From assembly GCA_017399865.1 (NCBI GenBank), contig JAFQAT010000059.1:1-64000 (forward strand): a DNA stretch of 64,000 bases, read 5' to 3'. This stretch comes from Bacteroidales bacterium. GTDB taxonomy: Bacteria; Bacteroidota; Bacteroidia; Bacteroidales; UBA932. Within the stretch, counting starts at the first letter, position 1. Each line of letters starts with the position of its first letter. The translations under genes were made by a program, and so were the position numbers. Below, piece after piece: positions 17,929 to 25,928 of the stretch. Under the pieces are notes generated by a model. That model made no database searches, was not told the DNA's origin, and saw only the letters and a list, made by a program, of their open reading frames with translations.

Positions 17929-18293
17929 AATTTTTAGGAAACATTCTGTGGCTCGTGCTGGGAGGACTCCTGGTGGCCGTCTATTATTGGATTGTAGGTC
18001 TTGTAACCTGTATCACCATCATCGGCATTCCTTTCGGTGTCCAGCTGATGAAGATCGGAACGTTCGCTCTTTGGCCTTTCGGTCATGAAGTGCAGCCCGG
18101 TCCTTCGGACAGCGGCTGTCTGGCGATCATCATGAATGTCATATGGATATTGGTGGGAGGAATAGAGATAGCTTTGCTCCATCTGTCGTTCGGATTCATA
18201 TGTTGTATCACCATTGTCGGAATACCTTTCGGCATCCAGCATTTCAAGATGGCTCTTCTGGCCCTGGTGCCGTTCGGAAAGAACATAGTATAA
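17925..18293 (+). CDS. yccF: YccF family inner-membrane protein
   Basis: This 122-residue protein consists of two repeats of the YccF domain (DUF307). In each, a membrane helix is followed by a G-I-P-F-G motif: CITIIGIPFGVQLMK near 28 and CITIVGIPFGIQHFK near 95. The function is not established. It overlaps the MurU-like gene by four bases and closes the operon just before a strong terminator. Confidence 0.88.
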   Translation: MKFLGNILWLVLGGLLVAVYYWIVGLVTCITIIGIPFGVQLMKIGTFALWPFGHEVQPGPSDSGCLAIIMNVIWILVGGIEIALLHLSFGFICCITIVGIPFGIQHFKMALLALVPFGKNIV

Positions 18294-18322
18294 AAAAAAA
18301 GACCCTCAAAGGGTCTTTTTTT
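18292..18322. terminator. Bidirectional intrinsic terminator
   Basis: GACCCT at 18301-18306 pairs with AGGGTC at 18310-18315 around a CAA loop, flanked by nine A on the left and seven T on the right. It serves yccF on the plus strand. Its right edge touches the stop codon of the convergent CPBP gene, so it can also end that transcript. Confidence 0.92.
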
Positions 18323-19223
18323 ATATGCTCATAGGCGGGATCTCGTCGCAGTTGCTGCGGGCTCCGTCTGTCGCAGGCGGAATGTTCCGCAATACCACGC
18401 ATGCTGCTGCAACGAATGCTGCACATGCGATGAATATGCCTGCATATGCCCATGGACTGAGCACGTCGGCAAAGGTTTCCGCTTCTTCAAGATCCGGTAT
18501 CCTGCTGAAAACCACGGCCATGGTATTGTTCACGCAATGCATGAGCATGGTCAGCTTCAGCGAGCCGGTCCTGTAGTATACATATCCGAAGAGCACTCCG
18601 AGAAGGAAGGCAGGAAGCGCCTGCCATGGATTCATGTGGAGCAGTGCAAAGAATACGGCAGAAACAAGTATGGCCGAAACCGGGCTGGTTTTCTGGAGAA
18701 GGCCCCTAAGCACGATACCCCTGCACAGCCACTCTTCAAACAGAGGAGCAAAGACTGAAACGGATATCAGCGTAATCCATACTGGAGCGTCCATCAGCTG
18801 CTCCATCGCGTTCTCGAACCACTCCGGAGCTTCCGGCATGACTGCGTTCAGACTGTCGGCCATGAAAGCTGCGGCGATGGTAGCGATTGATACGATGACA
18901 GCCATGCGGAAGCCTCCGAGCTTGCCGAAATGGCTGCTGTCGATGGCGTAGCCTGTCTCAAAGAATTCATTCCTGCGGCTGTTTGCAGAAACATAAAGCC
19001 AGGCAGGGATGAACATCACCGGGTATGAGATCACCGTTCCATACAGCTGGGCGAACTCAGCAGATACCAGGGTAAGGGCTCCGACCAGCATGCTTCCGAT
19101 GAGAGAACCGAGAAGGAACATGACAAAAAGCATCATCATGCCGCCATATCCCGGCACATAGTGTGAATGATTTGAGAAGAGGTCGTATGAACCTCTTCCC
19201 GTATGTCTTTTGAAGAATCCCAT
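18321..19223 (-). CDS. CPBP family intramembrane glutamic endopeptidase
   Basis: This 300-residue membrane protein has about eight hydrophobic segments. It carries the CPBP/Abi motifs: EEWLCRG (EExxxR, about residue 160), FFALLH (FxxxH, about 195) and HCVNN (HxxxN, about 235). These place a glutamate and histidines in the membrane as in Rce1-type proteases. The substrate is unknown. It starts two bases after the upstream nucleotidyltransferase ends and is likely co-transcribed. Confidence 0.88.
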   Translation of the reverse strand: MGFFKRHTGRGSYDLFSNHSHYVPGYGGMMMLFVMFLLGSLIGSMLVGALTLVSAEFAQLYGTVISYPVMFIPAWLYVSANSRRNEFFETGYAIDSSHFGKLGGFRMAVIVSIATIAAAFMADSLNAVMPEAPEWFENAMEQLMDAPVWITLISVSVFAPLFEEWLCRGIVLRGLLQKTSPVSAILVSAVFFALLHMNPWQALPAFLLGVLFGYVYYRTGSLKLTMLMHCVNNTMAVVFSRIPDLEEAETFADVLSPWAYAGIFIACAAFVAAACVVLRNIPPATDGARSNCDEIPPMSI

Positions 19224-19225
19224 GC

Positions 19226-20158
19226 CTATTTATATAATGGAGTAGGGTATACTCCCTTGTCAGCGAGTTCCTGGAACTTTGCCACAACGCCAGGCCTGTC
19301 TTCCTTGAATGTCACTCCGAACCAGCGTGAAGGTGTCGAGAGAAGCTGGGTCTTTCCGCTTCCGTCCTTGATCATGCAGTCGATTGCGTAAGGGATGTAG
19401 AACTCAGCCTTCAGCTCATTGATGTTCTTCTCAAGGAAGCCTTTGAAGATAGCGGCGCTCTTCTCGAAATAGTCAGGTGTGAAGCCCCACATGTTCATAG
19501 AACAGAGTGCCTTGCCCTGGAGTTCTACAGTCTCTCCTGTAACGCTGTTCTCTCCGTAGATCTTTCCGTCCTCAGCCATGGCGATCTTGTGGTGCTCGAC
19601 GACGTTTGTAAGGTAGCCTTCAGCGTCGGCTGTTCCGATTCCTCTCGATACTGCTCCTGACTCTGACAATGTGTTGTCAAGTTCGAAGCCTACGAGGCAG
19701 AACTCTCCGGTCTTTCCTTCGTGGGCTCTGAGCCAGTCTCCAAGGACCTTGAAAGACTCCTTTCCGTAATAGTCGTCACCGTTGATCACAGCGAAAGGCT
19801 CGTTTATCGCCTCTGCGCCCATCAGTACGGCATGTGCTGTTCCCCAAGGCTTTACGCGCTCAGGGTTCAAGGTGAAGCCTTCAGGTATCTTTGTGAGCTC
19901 CTGGGTAACGAACTGGAATTCGAGAGGCTCCCCGTCGATGCACTTCACGTTGCTGTACTTTTCCTTCACCACCTGCTCCATCTGCTCCTTGAAATATTCG
20001 CGGACGATATATACGACCTTGCCGAATCCTGCTTCTACAGCGTCGTAGATCGAATAGTCGATGATGGTTTCACCGTTAGGACCAAGTCCGTCCATCTGCT
20101 TGAGTCCGCCATAACGGCTTCCCATACCTGCGGCCAGCACTAAAAGAGTTGGTTTCAT
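19226..20158 (-). CDS. Sugar nucleotidyltransferase family protein
   Basis: This 310-residue protein begins with LLVLAAGMGSRYGGLKQMDG, the nucleotide-binding loop of the NTP_transferase family. VINGDDYYGKES around residue 110 supplies the metal-binding aspartates. Conserved Bacteroidota versions of this size are annotated only as nucleotidyltransferase; the sugar substrate is not evident. A longer frame reaching 20212 would add 18 lysine/isoleucine-rich residues overlapping the promoter, so I start it at 20158. Confidence 0.85.
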   Translation of the reverse strand: MKPTLLVLAAGMGSRYGGLKQMDGLGPNGETIIDYSIYDAVEAGFGKVVYIVREYFKEQMEQVVKEKYSNVKCIDGEPLEFQFVTQELTKIPEGFTLNPERVKPWGTAHAVLMGAEAINEPFAVINGDDYYGKESFKVLGDWLRAHEGKTGEFCLVGFELDNTLSESGAVSRGIGTADAEGYLTNVVEHHKIAMAEDGKIYGENSVTGETVELQGKALCSMNMWGFTPDYFEKSAAIFKGFLEKNINELKAEFYIPYAIDCMIKDGSGKTQLLSTPSRWFGVTFKEDRPGVVAKFQELADKGVYPTPLYK

Positions 20159-20196
20159 GTTTTCTGATTTTTTTATGATTATTTGTTTTATGTCTT

Positions 20197-20227
20197 TTTG
20201 AACAGAATACAAAAATAGTTAATTTTG
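20197..20227 (+). promoter_or_regulatory. Promoter of the ftsB/divIC-like gene
   Basis: TTTG (20197-20200), a 19-base spacer and TAATTTTG (20220-20227) fit the Bacteroidota consensus exactly. The ATG at 20236 lies only nine bases after the -7 box, so the leader is only a few bases long, or the second ATG at 20248 is used. Confidence 0.8.
20210..20217 (-). promoter_or_regulatory. -7 box for the nucleotidyltransferase gene
   Basis: TATTTTTG on the minus strand matches TAnnTTTG. A TTTG at 20243-20240, inside the start of the divergent ftsB gene, is a possible -33 with a 22-base spacer. The leader would be about 45 bases. Confidence 0.6.
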
Positions 20228-20235
20228 TCGAGAGA

Positions 20236-20550
20236 ATGCCAAAGATCATGGGAAAAATCAAAGATATATTCAGAGGACAGCATCGCCATTTTGCTTGGTT
20301 TGCCCTCATTGTGACCGGCATATTCCTCGTATTGTGGCTTGTCGGTTCGGGAAATACGTTCATTAACTGGGCGAAGGCCGGAGCTGAGATCCGCCATCAG
20401 GAAAAGCTCATCCGTGAGTATGAGGATCAGAATGAGGAAATGGACCGCCGCATAAGAATGATCCGCACTGATAAGGATACATTAGAAAAATTCGCCAGAG
20501 AGCAATTCAATTTTGCTGTCCCTGGCGAAGATGTGTATATCGTTGATTAG
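20236..20550 (+). CDS. Septum formation initiator (FtsB/DivIC family)
   Basis: This 104-residue bitopic membrane protein has a short cytoplasmic N-terminus, one membrane helix (about 20-38) and a periplasmic coiled coil (about 45-85: EKLIREYEDQNEEMDRRIRM). It ends in REQFNFAVPGEDVYIV, a C-terminal pattern typical of FtsB/DivIC, which link FtsL and FtsQ in the divisome. MGKIKDIF at 20248 is an alternative start. It is convergent with purB; the stop codons overlap by four bases (20547-20550). Confidence 0.85.
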   Translation: MPKIMGKIKDIFRGQHRHFAWFALIVTGIFLVLWLVGSGNTFINWAKAGAEIRHQEKLIREYEDQNEEMDRRIRMIRTDKDTLEKFAREQFNFAVPGEDVYIVD

Positions 20551-21887
20551 AATCCTGTGTATGTCCAAGGAGTGATGGCCCTTAGCTCTTCCTTTACCGA
20601 TTCACTGACATCCAGTGTTTCGATGAAATCCGCTATTACTTCGTGATTGATTCCCGCTCCTGTACGTGTAAGCGCTTTAAGCGTCTCGTAAGGGTTCGGA
20701 TAGTTCTCTCTGCGGAGTATCGTCTGTATTGCTTCCGCTACGACCGCCCAGTTCTTTTCAAGGTCTGCGCGTATCGCTGCCTCGTTGAGGATCAGCTTGC
20801 CGAGTCCTTTCTTCAATGAATTCAATGATATCATCGAATGTGCGAGAGGCATTCCTATGTTCCTGAGTACGGTCGAGTCCGTGAGGTCTCTCTGCAGTCT
20901 TGAAATAGGAAGTTTCATCGAAAGATGGGTGTAAAGTGCGTCTGCCACTCCGAAATTGCCTTCCGCGTTCTCGAAATCGATAGGGTTGACCTTGTGCGGC
21001 ATTGCAGATGAACCTACTTCGCCTGCCTTCACCTTCTGACGGAAGTATTCCATGGATATATATGTCCAGATGTCGCGTGCGAAGTCTATGAGGATTGTGT
21101 TTATGCGCCTCAGGCAGTCGAAGAGGGACGCAAGATTGTCATAATGCTCGATCTGAGTGGTAGGGAACGACCTTTTAAGTCCGAGTGAAGCGACGAAGTC
21201 ATTTCCGAATCCGATCCAGTCGATTTCAGGATATGCGACCTTGTGTGCATTCATGTTTCCTGTCGCTCCGCCGAACTTCGCCGGGTAGGTAAGCTGCTCG
21301 AACTGCCTGATCTGCTCTTCGATACGTACTGCGAAGACGTTGAATTCCTTGCCAACGCGGGTCGGTGAAGCCGGCTGTCCATGGGTCTTCGCAAGCATCG
21401 GGATGTCCTTCCATTCCTCTGCCATGCCTTTGATCAGGCCGAGAACCTCCTTCAGCAGCGGCATGAAGCATTCGTCGATGGCTTCCTTGAAAGAGAGAGG
21501 GACTGAGGTGTTGTTGATGTCCTGCGAAGTCAGTCCGAAGTGGACGAACTCTCCCCACTTGAGGATGTCCATTTCCTTGAAGCGGTCCTTGATGAAGTAT
21601 TCCACGGCCTTGACGTCGTGGTTTGTCACCTTCTCTATTTCCTTGACCTTCGCCGCGTCTTCCGGTGTCATGTTCCTGTAGATGTCCCGCAATGCTTCGA
21701 ACTTCGACTGGTCGAAATCCGCCAGCTGCGGGAGAGGGATCTGGCAGAGCGCGATGAAGTATTCTATCTCGATGCGTACCCTGTATTTTATGAGGGCATA
21801 TTCGCTGAAATATCCGCTAAGAGGTTCTGTCTGACGCGAATAGCGTCCGTCGATAGGCGAGACCGCCAGAAGTGCATGATTGTCCAT
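20547..21887 (-). CDS. purB: Adenylosuccinate lyase
   Basis: This 446-residue enzyme acts twice in purine synthesis, releasing fumarate from SAICAR and from adenylosuccinate. The superfamily signature with the catalytic serine loop is intact (GSSAMPHKVNPIDFENAEGN, near residue 295). HFGLTSQDINNTS near 120 and KTHGQPASPTRVGKEF near 170 supply the other active-site histidines. The length is typical of the E. coli-like form. It has its own promoter. Confidence 0.96.
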   Translation of the reverse strand: MDNHALLAVSPIDGRYSRQTEPLSGYFSEYALIKYRVRIEIEYFIALCQIPLPQLADFDQSKFEALRDIYRNMTPEDAAKVKEIEKVTNHDVKAVEYFIKDRFKEMDILKWGEFVHFGLTSQDINNTSVPLSFKEAIDECFMPLLKEVLGLIKGMAEEWKDIPMLAKTHGQPASPTRVGKEFNVFAVRIEEQIRQFEQLTYPAKFGGATGNMNAHKVAYPEIDWIGFGNDFVASLGLKRSFPTTQIEHYDNLASLFDCLRRINTILIDFARDIWTYISMEYFRQKVKAGEVGSSAMPHKVNPIDFENAEGNFGVADALYTHLSMKLPISRLQRDLTDSTVLRNIGMPLAHSMISLNSLKKGLGKLILNEAAIRADLEKNWAVVAEAIQTILRRENYPNPYETLKALTRTGAGINHEVIADFIETLDVSESVKEELRAITPWTYTGF

Positions 21888-21913
21888 TTCTTCGTTGATT
21901 AACTTTTCGGCTG

Positions 21914-21943
21914 CAAAGATAATAAAAAAGGTATAATGGACAA
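21914..21943 (-). promoter_or_regulatory. Promoter of purB
   Basis: On the minus strand TTG (21943-21941), a 19-base spacer and TATCTTTG (21921-21914) match the Bacteroidota consensus. The start would be near 21908, giving a leader of about 20 bases. Confidence 0.75.
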
Positions 21944-21982
21944 TTTGACAGAATAAGTTGTAGTTTTTTGTTGATAATTAAT

Positions 21983-21990
21983 TATATTTG
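21983..21990 (+). promoter_or_regulatory. -7 box for the lipoprotein-omp28 pair
   Basis: TATATTTG matches TAnnTTTG; a TTG at 21958-21960 with a 22-base spacer is a possible -33. The leader before the ATG at 22034 would be about 38 A-rich bases. Confidence 0.6.
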
Positions 21991-22033
21991 CGCGATTTAG
22001 TGTAAATAACCAAAGTCAAAAAAGCATAAATAA

Positions 22034-24772
22034 ATGAAGAAATTATTTTCAAGAATGTCGCTTGTCGGCCTTATGGCGTTGATGTGCGGCATGTTTTACG
22101 GATGTAAACCGGAAGGGGAAAAATCAGCTTTCTCTGTGTCAGTAAAGGAAGCGGGACCTGAGTACGTCCTTATCCAGGTGAGTGCACCGACCTCTGTCGA
22201 TGTTGCATACATGCTTGATACCAAGGAGAAGAGGGTGGATAACCCTGTGATGATCTTTGCATCAGGCGAGACTCTTACCGTAAAGCCTGATGATGTCATC
22301 AGAATCAGCAAGGGCCTTGAAGAGGATACCCAGTATTATCTTTATGCAGTAGCAAAGCTTGATGCCCAGAACTATTCTGAGATCATCACTCTGCCTTTCA
22401 AGACGACAGTGTATGACCTTGACGAACTCATCACTGTAGTTGATCAGAGCTATGACGGTTTCAAGGTGCGCCTTACTGTTCCGGAAGAGACAAAGAAGAG
22501 AGGCAATGCCATCCGTTACGCTCAGTCGGACATCATGATGTACAACTACATGGGGCAGGACGACTACCGCAGCCTTCTTTATAACGGCGGTGCTTATACG
22601 AAGTTCGTGACCGATGACGAAACGATCGTATACTCTGAGGATACCAACTGGTATCAGACAGGAGAGGATGCCGACGGAGACGGCGAGGTCGACTGGGATA
22701 CCAATTACAACCCGATTTCTCCTGGCGAGCCTATCGTCTACATTGCAGGTGAGTTCTCTTGGATGAACGGAGATGAGGATGCGTTGCTTGACGACAAGGG
22801 TAAGGAGATCTTCGGCTTCCCTGGCGGATGGGATCCGGGCTATTTCATGCCGCTCCTCGACCCTTCTTATTATACCGGCAACAGCGGAAAGTCGCAGAGC
22901 AGCATGGGTATCATCACCGATTACGAAATCACTTCGCCTATGGACTCATACTGGACAGGCGCATTCCAGAGAAAGCATTTCTTTGTGAAGCAGCCTCAGC
23001 CGTTTGACGGCAAGGTGGATGTGAAGCTTGTAGATGCAAGCCCTATCGACCTTGTCATGGAGTTCTATCCTGACGAGAACGTCAAGCAGTATGCCGTTGG
23101 TGTGTTCGACGACAACATGCTTGAGGAAATCATGAAACTCTGCAATAACAGGGAGGATTATCTCCAGTGGGCAATCACTTCTTATTTCGCAGCCTACACA
23201 TTCGGTACAAGAGTGGCAAAGGAAGCTGTGCAGATGAAGCTTACATCCTTCTATTATCAGGATGCGATCGGAGAGAATACCGACTATCATGTCCTCGTTA
23301 CAGCAATGGGTGACGACATGGCTACCATCCAGAACTTCCAGAGATACAAGTTCACTACCACTTCCAAGGTGAAGGACGCTCCTGAGATTCTTGTTACAGC
23401 ACTTCAGGATGAGTCTACCCCATATGTGGCCAAGTTCAACGTGAAGTGTACGACAGCTGCTGAAGGCAACCCTGTGACCGAGTGTTATTATGCCGCCAAC
23501 TACAAGAGGGACTGGCTTCTTGAGATCAACGCGGGAGCAACATATTTCAACATCGTTGCAGGCAACAAAGCTGTTCCCGGCTGCATCTTCACTACTGAAA
23601 TGCTCGAGGCTGTAAATTCACCTGAAGGATGCGAGATTGCCATCCCTTCTATCGACGGTGAAGTCACAAGACTTGCTGTGCTCGGCTACAACGACGAGTA
23701 TACTCCTAATGACCTGACAAGCTACAAGGCAACCGAGATCGATGATGGTGAGTGCCCTGGCATCGCAGACTGCACGACTCCATGGCTTGAGATGAAGCAG
23801 TATGTCGATTACGACTATGACAAGCTCATAGGTGACTGGACTGCTACCGCAACCCTCAAGAGAGCATCTGACGGAAAGAGTTTCATCCACAGCTCGAAGA
23901 TTACCATAACAGACAACCTTAACGACTATCCTTCAGAACTGCCTGATTCCGTTTATAATATATATAAGGAGGCGAGCAAGTATGAGAAGGAAAAGGTGGA
24001 CGGCCTCTGGAATGAGTTCAAGCAGATGTCGAAGGATGTGGCAAAGAATCGTCTTGAGTACCAGAACAGACTTCTTGTTCTGGGATGGCTCGATGCAGAC
24101 TCATTCAACCGTCTTGATACATATACTCCATACGATCTTTTCATCGACAGGACATACAAGTCTGTAGATGTGTCATCTATGTTCAACGACTTCGGACCGA
24201 AATGGTATCTGGAGGCTGTCGAGGATGGAAACGGAAACGTCTCTCTTGTAGCTCCGTTTGATTCCAACTTCCTTCCACCTTCGGCAAACTGGAGCGTTCC
24301 TTTCTATTTCGCAGGTATGGAGCTTGAAAAATATTATACAGTAATGTATGGAGACGGATTTACTGCTGCCTTCCCTGTTGAGGTCTCTGAGGACTGGGAT
24401 ACCATCACAATCAAGCCTCTCGAATATGTGGACGGCGAGGGTAACAGGACAGAATTCTATCCTCAGATGTTGGGTATAGACTATAAGATGAGCCAGACTA
24501 TCCTTGAAAACGTGGTTGTTTCAGATGTAGTGCTTACCAAGGGATGGTCAGAGGCTGAAGCTGCATCAGCAGGTGTACAGAAGTCTGCACGTCGCGGATC
24601 ATCAGCAGTGTTACGCCCTGAAGGTGATTTCCCTAAGACTGTCTACATGCCTATGACAGAACTCCAGGCTGCTCCTGAACTCAAGAAGATCGAAGGAACC
24701 CTCGTGACAAAGGAACAGTTCAAGGAAAGGGCCGACAAGTTTGTTGAAATGAGATATAATATTAAGAAATAA
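22034..24772 (+). CDS. Large Fn3-like surface lipoprotein
   Basis: This 912-residue predicted lipoprotein has a lipobox cysteine at residue 24 (FYGC) followed by KPEGEKS. The body is beta-rich, with at least two Fn3-like units that close on motifs such as TQYYLYAVAKL and TDYHVLVTAMG followed by F-x-T-T. A DxDxDGxxD calcium-loop-like motif is at residues 212-220. It is related in style to the 41136 lipoprotein and the DUF4988-type lipoproteins downstream. The stop overlaps the omp28 start (TAATG), so they are translationally coupled. The function is unknown; it is probably displayed at the outer membrane. Confidence 0.75.
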   Translation: MKKLFSRMSLVGLMALMCGMFYGCKPEGEKSAFSVSVKEAGPEYVLIQVSAPTSVDVAYMLDTKEKRVDNPVMIFASGETLTVKPDDVIRISKGLEEDTQYYLYAVAKLDAQNYSEIITLPFKTTVYDLDELITVVDQSYDGFKVRLTVPEETKKRGNAIRYAQSDIMMYNYMGQDDYRSLLYNGGAYTKFVTDDETIVYSEDTNWYQTGEDADGDGEVDWDTNYNPISPGEPIVYIAGEFSWMNGDEDALLDDKGKEIFGFPGGWDPGYFMPLLDPSYYTGNSGKSQSSMGIITDYEITSPMDSYWTGAFQRKHFFVKQPQPFDGKVDVKLVDASPIDLVMEFYPDENVKQYAVGVFDDNMLEEIMKLCNNREDYLQWAITSYFAAYTFGTRVAKEAVQMKLTSFYYQDAIGENTDYHVLVTAMGDDMATIQNFQRYKFTTTSKVKDAPEILVTALQDESTPYVAKFNVKCTTAAEGNPVTECYYAANYKRDWLLEINAGATYFNIVAGNKAVPGCIFTTEMLEAVNSPEGCEIAIPSIDGEVTRLAVLGYNDEYTPNDLTSYKATEIDDGECPGIADCTTPWLEMKQYVDYDYDKLIGDWTATATLKRASDGKSFIHSSKITITDNLNDYPSELPDSVYNIYKEASKYEKEKVDGLWNEFKQMSKDVAKNRLEYQNRLLVLGWLDADSFNRLDTYTPYDLFIDRTYKSVDVSSMFNDFGPKWYLEAVEDGNGNVSLVAPFDSNFLPPSANWSVPFYFAGMELEKYYTVMYGDGFTAAFPVEVSEDWDTITIKPLEYVDGEGNRTEFYPQMLGIDYKMSQTILENVVVSDVVLTKGWSEAEAASAGVQKSARRGSSAVLRPEGDFPKTVYMPMTELQAAPELKKIEGTLVTKEQFKERADKFVEMRYNIKK

Positions 24773-25902
24773 TGAAGGTATTGTTCAAATATGCATCACT
24801 GCTTGCAGCAGCAGTGATGCTTTTCGCCTGCGGCGAGGAGAATAAGCAGCAGGGAAACGGCAATGAAGGCGTCGGTACTGCGGATTTCCGCCTTGTTGCA
24901 GACAAGGATGTCATCCAGTCCAACGGACAGGATGCGTCGACCCTGACAGTATATCTTGACGGTAAGGATGTGACTTCAGACGCTGTCATCTATAATGACA
25001 AAAGTGAGGAGGTTACTCTTACGGACGGTAAGTTCGTTGCGACTGCAGACGGAGAGTACAAGTTCTGGGCTGCGTACGGCACATACAGCACATTTGACAA
25101 AAGTAAAGACGACAGCGGAATGATAACCGTCAAGGCCATCTCTGTCGCTGTCCCTGATGCGGTTGAGGATCCACAGGCATCCAACACTTCGTTTGTACAT
25201 CGTGCATTCCTCACCCAGTACACAGGAACCGGATGCGGCTACTGCCCGTATATGATCAAGATCCTCCGCGAACTCATGGCTGACCAGACCATTCCGAACA
25301 AGGCTGTGCTTGCGGCAGTTCATTCGTACTCGAATGCTGACCCGGCATATATTTCTGCGCCGAAGGTAAATAACTATCCTTATATGCATATTGACCTTGC
25401 GACTGGTTTCTCTCATTCACAGGGTTCGGCCCCTCTCTACTCGCAGGTGAACAGCATTGCTGCTTCTGATGCCAAGGCCGGTATCTCTGTCAACCCTAAG
25501 CTTTATGACGACGGAACTCTCGTTCTTAAAGTCGCTGTCAAGGCTGCACAGGAGGGTGATTACAGAGTCGGAGCATGGCTTCTCGAGGATGAGATCTATG
25601 GACAGCAGACTGACTATGACGGTATTGGTGACGATAGCTACAGCACTCATGAGAACTGTGTCCGCCTTATCGATTCCAGATATGACGGAGAATGGGCAGG
25701 CATGCCTGTAGGTACCCTCAAGGCTGGAGAGACTGGCGAAAAGACTTTCGTTATGAAACTTAAGCTTACAGGTTCAAAGCCTTGGAAGGTTGAGAACCTG
25801 CATCTTGCTGTAATCGTTTCAAGAGGAGAGAAGGCGGGATACACCGTATGCAACGCAATCGACTGTCCTATCGACGAACCGACTCCGTTCGAATACAGAT
25901 AA
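24772..25902 (+). CDS. Omp28-related lipoprotein with thioredoxin-like domain
   Basis: This 376-residue lipoprotein (lipobox cysteine 20) starts with an Ig-like region (about 35-115). The Omp28 domain then has a thioredoxin-like CxxC at residues 155-158 (GTGCGYCPYM). Omp28 was first described as a surface protein of Porphyromonas; its biochemical role is not settled. The C-terminal half (about 235-376) is a beta sandwich containing VGAWLLEDEIYGQQ. It matches one unit of the triplicated protein at 38570. It is coupled to the upstream lipoprotein gene, and a terminator follows at 25962. Confidence 0.82.
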   Translation: MKVLFKYASLLAAAVMLFACGEENKQQGNGNEGVGTADFRLVADKDVIQSNGQDASTLTVYLDGKDVTSDAVIYNDKSEEVTLTDGKFVATADGEYKFWAAYGTYSTFDKSKDDSGMITVKAISVAVPDAVEDPQASNTSFVHRAFLTQYTGTGCGYCPYMIKILRELMADQTIPNKAVLAAVHSYSNADPAYISAPKVNNYPYMHIDLATGFSHSQGSAPLYSQVNSIAASDAKAGISVNPKLYDDGTLVLKVAVKAAQEGDYRVGAWLLEDEIYGQQTDYDGIGDDSYSTHENCVRLIDSRYDGEWAGMPVGTLKAGETGEKTFVMKLKLTGSKPWKVENLHLAVIVSRGEKAGYTVCNAIDCPIDEPTPFEYR

Positions 25903-25928
25903 TGCCGTTTCCGGCATGTCCGGGAATC

